From: Sphingopyxis sp. DBS4
GTDB taxonomy: Bacteria > Pseudomonadota > Alphaproteobacteria > Sphingomonadales > Sphingomonadaceae
Assembly (NCBI RefSeq): GCF_024628865.1
Contig: NZ_CP102384.1
Location: 1,251,001 to 1,315,000, forward strand
Length of the DNA: 64,000 nt
Reading direction: 5' to 3'
Below the pieces are notes generated by a model. The model had not been told where the DNA came from. It saw only the letters and a list, made by a program, of their open reading frames with translations, and searched no databases. The translations under genes and the position numbers were made by a program. Shown here one piece after another: positions 42,491 to 49,880 of the stretch. Each line of letters starts with the position of its first letter. Position 1 is the first letter of the stretch.

Positions 42491-43909
42491 ATGTCGGCAA
42501 TCGCAATGAAGCCGCCCGCGATGGGCGGGGGAAAGCCGTTCCTTGGCCATCTGACCGATTTTTTCAAAGACCCCGTGGCCTTGTTGCGCAAAGGCTATCG
42601 GGATCATGGCCCGATCTATTCCTTCCGCATGGGCGGGCGGAAGATGGTCGTGATGCTGGGCCCCGACAACAACCGCTTCGTCTTTCAGGAAACCGACAAG
42701 CTGCTGTCGATCCGCGAATCGATGCCCTTCTTCCACAAGATGTTCTCGCCCGATTTCTATTCCTTCGCGGAGATGGAGGAATATCTGCGCCAGCGCGCGG
42801 TGATCATGCCGCGCTTCAAGGCGTCGGCGATGAAGAATTATGTGCCCGTGATGGCCGAGGAGGCGCTGGGGCTGTGCGACCGGCTCGGCGACAGCGGGGA
42901 GTTCGATCTGATCCCGACGCTCGGCCCGGTGGTGATGGATATCGCGGCGCACGCCTTCATGGGCCGCGATTTCAAGGAAAAGCTGGGGCATGAATTCTTC
43001 GAGCTGTTCCGCGATTTTTCGGGCGGCATGGAATTCGTCCTGCCGTTGTGGCTGCCGACGAGGAAGATGCGCCGCAGCCAGGCCGCGAAGAAGAAGCTGC
43101 ACCGCATCCTCGGGCAATGGATCGCGCAGCGCCGCGCGAGCCCGGTCGAACCCGCCGATTTCTTTCAGGACATCGTCGCCTCGACCTATCCCGACGGCAG
43201 CCCGATCCCCGACGAGTTGATCATCCACATGATCCTGCTGCTGGTCTGGGCGGGACATGAGACGACCGCGGGGCAGGTGAGCTGGGCGCTCATCGACGTC
43301 CTCCAGAACCCCGGCTATCAGGCGGTGCTGCGCGAGGAGATCGGCAGCCTTATCGGGTCCGGAACCGGCGCCGAGCTCGGCTGGGAACAGGCGATCGCGA
43401 TGCAGAAGATGGACCTTGCACTGCGCGAGACCGAGCGGCTGCACCCCGTCGCCTTCACGATGATCCGCAAGGCCGCGAGCGATTTCGAGCGCGAGGGCTA
43501 TCAGATTCGCAAGGACGACTGGATACTGCTCGCGCCGTCGGTCAGCCACCGGATGACCGAGATATTCGATCGGCCCGACGATTACGATCCCGAACGCTTC
43601 AATACCGAACGCGCCGATACCAAGGTCGAATCGAACAGCCTGATCGGTTTCGGCGGTGGGATGCATCGTTGCGCCGGGGTCAATTTCGCGCGCATGGAAA
43701 TGAAGGTGGTGATCGCCATCCTTCTCCAGCGCTACGAGATGGAGTTGATCGATGAACCGCGTCCGATTGCCGGAGCGGGAACCTATTGGCCCGAACAGCC
43801 ATGCCGCGTTCGCTATCGCCGCCGCGCGATTGCCGAACGGCCGGCGGCCGACGTCGCCGCGCTAGCCGCGGCCGCAGGCTGTCCGATGCACGCGACGGGC
43901 GCGAACTGA
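42491..43909 (+). CDS. cytochrome P450
   Basis: 472 residues from ATG 42491 with GGAGA just upstream. I-helix oxygen motif AGHETTAG, K-helix ExxR in ETERLHP, and heme loop FGGGMHRCAG with the thiolate Cys. The length and the FARMEM stretch after the Cys recall CYP51-like sterol demethylases, and an estrone 4-hydroxylase-type P450 is another possibility; neither is provable here. The stop overlaps the ferredoxin ATG, so the electron donor is encoded with it. C-terminal tail CPMHATGAN is unusual in adding a second Cys. Confidence 0.9.
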   Translation: MSAIAMKPPAMGGGKPFLGHLTDFFKDPVALLRKGYRDHGPIYSFRMGGRKMVVMLGPDNNRFVFQETDKLLSIRESMPFFHKMFSPDFYSFAEMEEYLRQRAVIMPRFKASAMKNYVPVMAEEALGLCDRLGDSGEFDLIPTLGPVVMDIAAHAFMGRDFKEKLGHEFFELFRDFSGGMEFVLPLWLPTRKMRRSQAAKKKLHRILGQWIAQRRASPVEPADFFQDIVASTYPDGSPIPDELIIHMILLLVWAGHETTAGQVSWALIDVLQNPGYQAVLREEIGSLIGSGTGAELGWEQAIAMQKMDLALRETERLHPVAFTMIRKAASDFEREGYQIRKDDWILLAPSVSHRMTEIFDRPDDYDPERFNTERADTKVESNSLIGFGGGMHRCAGVNFARMEMKVVIAILLQRYEMELIDEPRPIAGAGTYWPEQPCRVRYRRRAIAERPAADVAALAAAAGCPMHATGAN

Positions 43910-44244
43910 TGGCGCGCGTTACCTATGTCCAGCCTGACGGCAGCGAGAAGACGTGCACCAATTTCGAAGGCATGGCGGTGATGCATCTCGCGATCGGCAA
44001 TCTCGTCGACGGGATCGATGCCCTATGTGGAGGCGTGCGCCAGTGCGCGACGTGCCATGTCTATGTCGACGATTCCTGGGCCGCGCGCGTCGGCCCGCCG
44101 GGCGAGGACGAGGCCGAGATGCTGGGCGCGCTCGCCGACGTCATCGAGGTCAGGCGGACCAGCCGGCTGAGCTGCCAGATCCATATCACCGAGGATCTGG
44201 ACGGGCTGAGGGTCCACATCCCGAAAGATCAGCCGGGAATTTGA
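43909..44244 (+). CDS. 2Fe-2S ferredoxin, adrenodoxin type
   Basis: 111 residues from ATG 43909, sharing a base with the P450 stop. Cluster ligands follow the adrenodoxin/putidaredoxin pattern: Cys-X5-Cys-X2-Cys in LCGGVRQCATCHVYV (residues about 39-53) and the fourth Cys in RLSCQIHI. It transfers electrons to the P450 encoded immediately upstream. No ferredoxin reductase gene is nearby, so one elsewhere in the genome must serve. Followed by a strong terminator. Confidence 0.92.
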   Translation: MARVTYVQPDGSEKTCTNFEGMAVMHLAIGNLVDGIDALCGGVRQCATCHVYVDDSWAARVGPPGEDEAEMLGALADVIEVRRTSRLSCQIHITEDLDGLRVHIPKDQPGI

Positions 44245-44278
44245 ACGACTTGCCATGAGCGGATTTCCGCGGCGACCT

Positions 44279-44302
44279 GGGGCGGCTTTGCCGCCCCTTT
44301 TT
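44279..44302 (+). terminator. rho-independent terminator of the P450-ferredoxin operon
   Basis: GGGGCGGC (44279-44286), loop TTT, GCCGCCCC (44290-44297) and TTTTT (44298-44302): a perfect 8-base stem with a T-tract, 34 bases after the ferredoxin stop. Confidence 0.9.
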
Positions 44303-44311
44303 CGTTCGCGC

Positions 44312-44335
44312 ACCTACCACCAAAAGGGGGTAGGT
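44312..44335. promoter_or_regulatory. inverted repeat ACCTACC-N10-GGTAGGT before the TonB receptor
   Basis: Perfect 7-base arms (44312-44318 and 44329-44335) lie about 110 bases before the TonB-receptor start and just upstream of the AT-rich TTGCGTA element. The spacing suits a LuxR- or LysR-type activator. Confidence 0.4.
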
Positions 44336-44346
44336 CATTACCCTCT

Positions 44347-44376
44347 TGCGTAGTTATATATTGTATACGTTACGCA
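44347..44376. promoter_or_regulatory. TGCGTA-N18-TACGCA element upstream of TonB receptor
   Basis: TGCGTA (44347-44352) and TACGCA (44371-44376) are exact inverted copies around an 18-base A/T-rich core that includes GTATAC. It is 68 bases before the TonB-receptor start and belongs to the same motif class as the sites near 21.26, 21.46 and 25.55 kb. Confidence 0.5.
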
Positions 44377-44443
44377 TGTCGTGATATCTGATCGATAAAT
44401 TGCGCATCATACGCCGCAATTGACTGAAAGAGGGATGGGACTG

Positions 44444-46804
44444 ATGAATCACCGCACTTATCTTCGCGCGCACTTGGCCGCCGTCGCGCTGATCGCGCCC
44501 TGGATGGCGAGCGCTGCGCACGCGCAGGAGACCGCGCCCGCTGCCGGGGAGACCGCATCCGGCGGCCTCGACGAGATCATCGTTACCGCACAAAAGCGCT
44601 CCGAAAGCCTGCAGGACACGCCGCTGGCGATCAGCGCGATCAATGCCGAGGCGATCGAGCAGCGCGGGATCACCAACGTCGCGGCGCTGGGCAGCGCGGC
44701 ACCCAATCTGATCATCACCGAAACCCCTTCGGCGACCGCCAATCCCTCGATCTCGATCCGCGGCATCGTCGACAATGACCCTATCCTGACCGCCGACCCG
44801 GCCGTCGGCCTCTATGTCGACGGCGTGATCGTCGGGCGATCGGCGGGGGCGCTGTTCGACATGATGGATCTCGAGCGCGTCGAGGTGCTGCGCGGTCCGC
44901 AGGGCACGCTTTACGGTCGCAACACCACCGGCGGCGCGGTCAACCTCATCTCGGCCAAACCGTCGAAGGAGTTCGGGGGCAAGCTGCAGGTCGGCTATGG
45001 CAAGTTCGACGAATATATGGTGAAGGCGCTGCTCGACACGGGCGAGCTCGGCGACACCGGGCTCGCGCTGAAGCTCGGCTATTATCACAGCCAGCGCGAC
45101 GGAACGGTCGATAATCTGCTCGAACCGTCCGACAAGCGCGATCCCGGCGCCCGCAACACCGACGCGGTGCGCGCCGCGGTGCGCTTCGACAAGGGCACGG
45201 GTTTCACCGTCGACTATGTCTTCGATTCGAGCGACCGCAACGGCCGCGCCAACGCCTTTCAGCTTCGCGCCGTGCGTCAGGATATCCTCGACTATCTGAA
45301 CGCCTCATCCGCTTTGGGCGGGGCCGTGCCGCAGGTCTCGCAGGACCGGCTGTCGCAGGTCCGCCTCGACAACGACGGCAACGCTCACGACCGGGTGCAG
45401 GGCCATGCGCTGACGATCAATTGGGAGATCGGCGACGCGACGCTGCGTTCGATCACCGGCTATCGCAAGTGGGATAATGTCAGCGATAGTTCGGATCTCG
45501 ACGGCAACGGCGGCCTCGTCGGCTTCCTCGTCAGTCCGGCGGTGCTCGCGCCGCCCTATCCCTTCATTCCCGAAGGTGTCGGTCCGATCGACCTGTTCCA
45601 CACCAGCAACGAACGGCACCAGAAGCAGTTCTCGCAGGAATTCAACCTGATCGGTTCGATCGGCGATGAGTTCGACTATGTCCTCGGCGCTTATTATTTC
45701 CGCGAGCGCGCGACCGAAGACAATCCGCAGGGTTTCACGCTGGTCCTTCCGTCGCCGGTGCCGATCCCGATCGCGCCGGGCGTCGACCTGAACAGTTTTG
45801 GCGTCAATCTCGATACGCTGCTGTCCTACCGCCATATCTCGCGCTCGATGGCGGCCTTCACCCAGCTCACCTGGAAACCGGCGGCGCTCGACAGCCGGCT
45901 GAGCATTACCGGCGGTCTCCGCTACACCGAGGACAAGAAGCATCTGATCCAGTCGGCGCCGGTGCCGCCCGCGCCGCGCGACCTGACGCGCAAGTTCAAT
46001 CGGCTCAACTGGCTGGCGAACATCTCGTACAACTGGAGCGACGACATCATGACCTATGTCCGTGCGAGCACGGGCTACAAGGCGGGCGGCTTCAACGCGC
46101 GTGCGGCGGACAATAACGGTTTCGATCCCGAGGATCTCACCTCCTACGAGATCGGGTTCAAGAGCGAGCTGTTCGACCGCCGCCTGCGCTTCAACGTCGC
46201 GGCTTTCCGCGCGACTTATGACGATCTGCAGGTGCAGCAGTTCCTTGCCGGCACCGGCGGCGCGTCGAGCACCACGGTCAACGCCGCGAAAGCGACCTAT
46301 ACGGGCATCGAGGCCGAGCTTCAGGCGCGTCTCTTCGACGGCTTCACCGTCGACGGCTCGATCGGCTACACCGATCGCAAATATAAGAAGTTCCTCTTCG
46401 TCGATCCGCTGACCGGCGTGACCAGCGACATCTCGAAAATCGCGAAATTCCAATATTCGGCGGCGACGACCGCGAATATCGGCGCGCAATATGAGACGGC
46501 GCTCGGCAGTTTCGGCAATTTCACGGCGCGCGCCGACTGGAGTTATCGCAGCAAAATCTATTGGCACCCGGTCAATCCGTTCAACGACGCGATTGCCGAC
46601 GGGGGGGTCGGGTTGCTCAACGCGCGCCTGTCGATCTCCGACATCGATGTCGGCGGCGCGAAGGCCTCGATCGCGGTGTGGGGCCGGAACCTGACCAAGG
46701 AAGACTATATGCTTTCGGGCATCGACTTCGGCTCGCTGGGTTTCGCCGGCGTCATGTATGGCGACCCCCGCAGCTACGGCATCGAGGTCGGATTCAAATT
46801 CTGA
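44444..46804 (+). CDS. TonB-dependent receptor, full length
   Basis: 786 residues from ATG 44444. A signal peptide is visible (basic start, hydrophobic AAVALIAPWMASA, AHA-QE cleavage around residue 28). The plug begins with EIIVTAQKRSESLQD and contains VEVLRGPQGTLYGRNTTGGAVN; the barrel has ASTGYKAGGFN, GRNLTKEDY and a last strand ending in Phe. It imports a large, poorly diffusing compound across the outer membrane with TonB energy. The adjoining P450, ferredoxin and steroid genes suggest a steroid; this is inference. Ends at a strong terminator. Confidence 0.93.
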   Translation: MNHRTYLRAHLAAVALIAPWMASAAHAQETAPAAGETASGGLDEIIVTAQKRSESLQDTPLAISAINAEAIEQRGITNVAALGSAAPNLIITETPSATANPSISIRGIVDNDPILTADPAVGLYVDGVIVGRSAGALFDMMDLERVEVLRGPQGTLYGRNTTGGAVNLISAKPSKEFGGKLQVGYGKFDEYMVKALLDTGELGDTGLALKLGYYHSQRDGTVDNLLEPSDKRDPGARNTDAVRAAVRFDKGTGFTVDYVFDSSDRNGRANAFQLRAVRQDILDYLNASSALGGAVPQVSQDRLSQVRLDNDGNAHDRVQGHALTINWEIGDATLRSITGYRKWDNVSDSSDLDGNGGLVGFLVSPAVLAPPYPFIPEGVGPIDLFHTSNERHQKQFSQEFNLIGSIGDEFDYVLGAYYFRERATEDNPQGFTLVLPSPVPIPIAPGVDLNSFGVNLDTLLSYRHISRSMAAFTQLTWKPAALDSRLSITGGLRYTEDKKHLIQSAPVPPAPRDLTRKFNRLNWLANISYNWSDDIMTYVRASTGYKAGGFNARAADNNGFDPEDLTSYEIGFKSELFDRRLRFNVAAFRATYDDLQVQQFLAGTGGASSTTVNAAKATYTGIEAELQARLFDGFTVDGSIGYTDRKYKKFLFVDPLTGVTSDISKIAKFQYSAATTANIGAQYETALGSFGNFTARADWSYRSKIYWHPVNPFNDAIADGGVGLLNARLSISDIDVGGAKASIAVWGRNLTKEDYMLSGIDFGSLGFAGVMYGDPRSYGIEVGFKF

Positions 46805-46831
46805 TCGGACCCTGTCCGGGTAAAATGGGAG

Positions 46832-46867
46832 AGCCGGATGCCAAGCAATCGGTATCCGGCTTTTTTT
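46832..46867. terminator. rho-independent terminator between convergent genes
   Basis: AGCCGGATGCC (46832-46842) pairs with GGTATCCGGCT (46851-46861, one G-T pair) followed by seven T's. It terminates the TonB-receptor transcript, and the stem also faces the convergent SRPBCC gene ending at 46908. Confidence 0.88.
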
Positions 46868-46907
46868 ATGTGCGATGACCAAATGGTCCGGAAACGGCGA
46901 AGCCGTA

Positions 46908-47408
46908 TCAGCCGCGACGGGATGCGGCGTGCATCGCCTCGGCACGGACCTTGAGGGCGAGCGCCGTGTCGTCGAAGGCGCGTTTTACCCATGGTCCGGC
47001 GAAGCGCATGACATGAATGCCGTTCGGCCCCAGAAAGGCGTCGGTCGAATGATAGGCGCAGGCTTCCTCGCCCAGTGACTCGATCATCTGGTCGCGCCGT
47101 GCGGGATAGGGCCAGGCGTCGTCGTGCGGCAGCGCCCACGACAGCAGCCGTTCGGGCTCGAACGCGCAGACATATTCGCAATTGGGAAAGGTCGCATCGG
47201 GCTCGGTATAGCTTTTCAGCGTCATGTGGACCGGCGCGCCCATCTCGAGCGTTGATTCGGCTGCGATGCAGAAGGGGTTCCATTCGCCATAGCGTGGCAG
47301 GTCGATGAGGATGTCCCAGACGAGCGCGGCGGGCGCGGCAATCTCGACGCGCTCGGATATTACGATCGCGTCGGGGTTCGGATAGGCTTTGTCGTCGGCG
47401 TCCGGCAT
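46908..47408 (-). CDS. SRPBCC-fold protein
   Basis: 166 residues from ATG 47408, five bases after GGGAGA. Starts with VISERVEIAAPAALVWDILIDLPRYGEWNPF, the typical first strand and helices of the START/polyketide-cyclase (SRPBCC) fold, and ends with MRFAGPWVKRAFDDTALALK. The fold encloses a hydrophobic pocket able to hold steroids or polyketides; enzymatic activity is not implied. It follows the flavin reductase gene by 16 bases and is probably cotranscribed. Confidence 0.85.
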   Translation of the reverse strand: MPDADDKAYPNPDAIVISERVEIAAPAALVWDILIDLPRYGEWNPFCIAAESTLEMGAPVHMTLKSYTEPDATFPNCEYVCAFEPERLLSWALPHDDAWPYPARRDQMIESLGEEACAYHSTDAFLGPNGIHVMRFAGPWVKRAFDDTALALKVRAEAMHAASRRG

Positions 47409-47424
47409 GGTGATCTCCCGTGGT

Positions 47425-48402
47425 TCAGGCTGCGTCGGCGGGGGCCCAGGGGTCGGGCAGGCCCGGATCGGTATGCCGGATGACGTGCTTGAGCAGATGT
47501 TTGAGCAGCGCCGCTTCATTGTCGTCGAAGGTTTCGAGCGCTTCCTCCTCGGCTGCCTTGGCGGCAGCGGCGAGTTCGATCAATATCCCGCGTCCGGTGT
47601 CGGTCAGCCACAGGCGATCGGTCGCGGGGTCGGGCCGGACGATGCCGCGCGCGCTCAGCGAAGCGACATGTTCGGGCGTGATGCGCGCGCCGGTGAAGCC
47701 GATCATCCCTTCCACCTCGGCCGCGGTGCGCCCGTTCTGGATTCCGAGAATCGAGATGACGAAATGATCGGTGGCGTCGAGGCGATGCCGTGCCAGGCAG
47801 GCCTGCATGCGCCCATAAAGCTGGAAATGCGCGCGCCCGAGCAGATAGCCGAGAAAATCCTCGCCGAAGCTGCCCGGCGTATCGATTTCCTCGGCGTTGC
47901 TGGCGGTGAGCGCGGCGGCTCGGCGTGCGGCCAGCGCGTAGCGGCCGCCGTGAAAGAGCAAGGGCGCGCGGTCGTCATGGTCGAAGGCGATCACTTCGCC
48001 GACGAAAATGACATGATCGCCGCCTTCATATCGATAGGCCGTTCGGCACTGGAAGCGCGCGGCGCAGCCGGCGAGCAGCGGCACGTTGCCGGCACCGCGA
48101 TCCGGCGTCAGTCCCGCGAACTTGTCGGCGCCGCGCCTGGCGAAGCCGTTGGATAGCGGTTCCTGATCGGCGGCGAGGACGTGCACCGCGAAATATTCGG
48201 AATCGCGAAAGGCTTCCATGCTCAGTGAGTCGCGCGCGAGGCTCCACAGCACCATCGGCGGATCGAGCGATACCGAATTGAAGCTGTTCGCGGTCAGGCC
48301 GCAATCCTGCCCCGCCTTGTCGCATGTGGTGACGATCGTCACCCCGGTGGCAAAGGACCCCAGTGCATTGCGAAAGGCGATCCTATCCGCGTTGGTTGCC
48401 AT
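47425..48402 (-). CDS. flavin reductase fused to a MarR-like domain
   Basis: 325 residues. Residues about 5-165 are a flavin reductase of the HpaC/HsaB type (FRNALGSFATGVTIVTT, GLTANSFNSVSLDPPMVLWS, GDHVIFVGEV). Residues about 185-315 read as a MarR-type winged helix (FVISILGIQNGRTAAEVEGM, ITPEHVASLSARGIV, LTDTGRGILIELAAAA). The same fusion is known in the reductase of Acinetobacter 4-hydroxyphenylacetate hydroxylase, where the extra domain binds the substrate and stimulates the reductase. It could supply FMNH2 to the HsaA-like enzyme at 19986 or the luciferase-like enzyme at 38461. Confidence 0.87.
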   Translation of the reverse strand: MATNADRIAFRNALGSFATGVTIVTTCDKAGQDCGLTANSFNSVSLDPPMVLWSLARDSLSMEAFRDSEYFAVHVLAADQEPLSNGFARRGADKFAGLTPDRGAGNVPLLAGCAARFQCRTAYRYEGGDHVIFVGEVIAFDHDDRAPLLFHGGRYALAARRAAALTASNAEEIDTPGSFGEDFLGYLLGRAHFQLYGRMQACLARHRLDATDHFVISILGIQNGRTAAEVEGMIGFTGARITPEHVASLSARGIVRPDPATDRLWLTDTGRGILIELAAAAKAAEEEALETFDDNEAALLKHLLKHVIRHTDPGLPDPWAPADAA

Positions 48403-48481
48403 CGACTTGCGCGCTCCTGTCCTGCTCCCGGCGGCGCGGGCGATCGGGCGAGACTAGGACCGCAGCTAAGGGCTGCATCGG

Positions 48482-48489
48482 CCAATTGG
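48482..48489. promoter_or_regulatory. CCAATTGG palindrome upstream of flavin reductase
   Basis: CCAATTGGAC-T-AG begins here, about 80 bases before the flavin reductase start on the other strand. It matches the copy at 38385 in 12 of 13 positions. The spacer 48403-48573 otherwise holds only a degenerate repeat and no gene. Confidence 0.3.
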
Positions 48490-48524
48490 ACTAGAAGATC
48501 GCGTCTTGCTTTCGATCCGACGCG

Positions 48525-48550
48525 TCATTGCTGCGTTCCGCTCGCAATGA
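48525..48550. repeat. degenerate copy of the CATTGCGAGC repeat
   Basis: TCATTGC (48525-48531) and GCAATGA (48544-48550) flank a 12-base centre. The ends match the outer parts of the long palindrome at 12888-12963, with the inner part shortened. It lies after the LuxR gene stop and may act as its terminator. Confidence 0.45.
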
Positions 48551-48573
48551 GGAGGGGAGCAAAAGCATTTTGG

Positions 48574-49716
48574 CTATCCCAGCACGGCGACGCTGCGCAG
48601 AATCAGGCGGACGAGATCGGCCTGGCGGCCCACGCCGGTCTTGCTGAGGATCGTCTTGCAGTAACTGCGCACCGTATTTTCGGTAAACTCCAGCTTTTCG
48701 GCCGCTTCGGAAAGGCTGAGCCCCGATGCCAGCAGCGCCGCAAGCTGCGCCTCCGACGGTGTCAGGTCGAAAATCTGCGCAACGAGCCCCTCTAGCGGCT
48801 GGTGGTTGTCGAGCCCCGAGACATAGACCACCGCTGCCGGGCCCGCTTCATTGCCGTAATGCGACCGGGCCTCGATCGAGCGGACGAGTATGCCCAGATG
48901 CCGATCGAAATCGGCCTCGACGCGCAACCCCTCGGCGAAGCCGCCGCCTTCGCGGTGCGCGGCGACGGCGCTGCCGATCAGCTTTTGAAGTTGCGCATTG
49001 CCCGACTGGCTGACCAGCGCGAGCCGATCATTGGCGGTGCGCAGACCCGTACTCGACCGCAGCAGCGCGCGACCCGCGCTGTTACTACGGAGGATGCGTC
49101 CCGCGCCGTCGAGAATGAAGGTGCAGAGCGTCAGCCGATCGAGCGTGTCGATCATCACCTGTACCTCGGTCTCTTCGCGCCGCAGCCGCGCGAAGAGCGC
49201 GAGCGAAAGCTCGAGATGCGGGCGAAGTGCGATCAGCATTGCCTTGTCGTCTTCGGAGAAATCCTCGCCGTCGGGACCATCGGTCAGGCCGACATTGCCT
49301 TCCCACCCGTCGGGTTCGGAAATATACATGCCGAGCTGATATTCGATGCCATAGGGCTGCAATATTTCGGCATAGAAACGGCTGCCGTGCAGGTCGTCGG
49401 CGGAGACGATCTCGCTCAGCCGATAGATATCGCCCGGCCGCGCAAGCGCGTTGCGCAGCGGGTCGAGATCGCCGAGTTCGGCGTGGATGCGATGGATGCG
49501 CCGAGCTTCCTGCTCTCCGATCGGCAATGGCGGTGCCCAGATGATGAAGGGCGGCATCCCCGGGCGGCTGAGGCGCAGGGTGATCGCGGCGCTCTGACGC
49601 TGCATCCGGTGGCTGAGCGCCTCGAGGAAGCTCTGCCAGGGCGTTTCCTCCAGCGCGCCGCGATAGATCAGCGTCACCAACTCGTCGACTTCGGCAACAG
49701 GTTTGTAGCTGGGCAT
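48574..49716 (-). CDS. LuxR-type helix-turn-helix regulator (paralogue)
   Basis: 380 residues. C-terminal GerE/LuxR domain (FDLTPSEAQLAALLASGLSL, SEAAEKLEFTENTVRSYCKT, ILSKTGVGRQADLVRL). The N-terminal 300 residues share the plan of the regulator at 34708 (LEETPWQSFLEAL; middle stretch TLCTFILDGAGRILRSNSAGRALL resembling a PAS core) and lack an autoinducer-binding domain. Divergent from the fadD3-like gene with a 164-base spacer, and upstream of the flavin reductase gene. Probably senses a catabolite or flavin/redox state. Confidence 0.87.
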   Translation of the reverse strand: MPSYKPVAEVDELVTLIYRGALEETPWQSFLEALSHRMQRQSAAITLRLSRPGMPPFIIWAPPLPIGEQEARRIHRIHAELGDLDPLRNALARPGDIYRLSEIVSADDLHGSRFYAEILQPYGIEYQLGMYISEPDGWEGNVGLTDGPDGEDFSEDDKAMLIALRPHLELSLALFARLRREETEVQVMIDTLDRLTLCTFILDGAGRILRSNSAGRALLRSSTGLRTANDRLALVSQSGNAQLQKLIGSAVAAHREGGGFAEGLRVEADFDRHLGILVRSIEARSHYGNEAGPAAVVYVSGLDNHQPLEGLVAQIFDLTPSEAQLAALLASGLSLSEAAEKLEFTENTVRSYCKTILSKTGVGRQADLVRLILRSVAVLG

Positions 49717-49880
49717 TCCGACTCCGTTCCCCGATCCGCCGTCTTCTCTCTATAAGCCACCCCCTTGGCGCGGCAATATTGATGCCGAAGCCCCCGAATA
49801 GGGGTTGTGGCACGCGGCACGGCGCGCCACCGGAACGAGCAGAAAAAGGCGTGCGCTATGCGCGCGCGAACGGAGAGATG

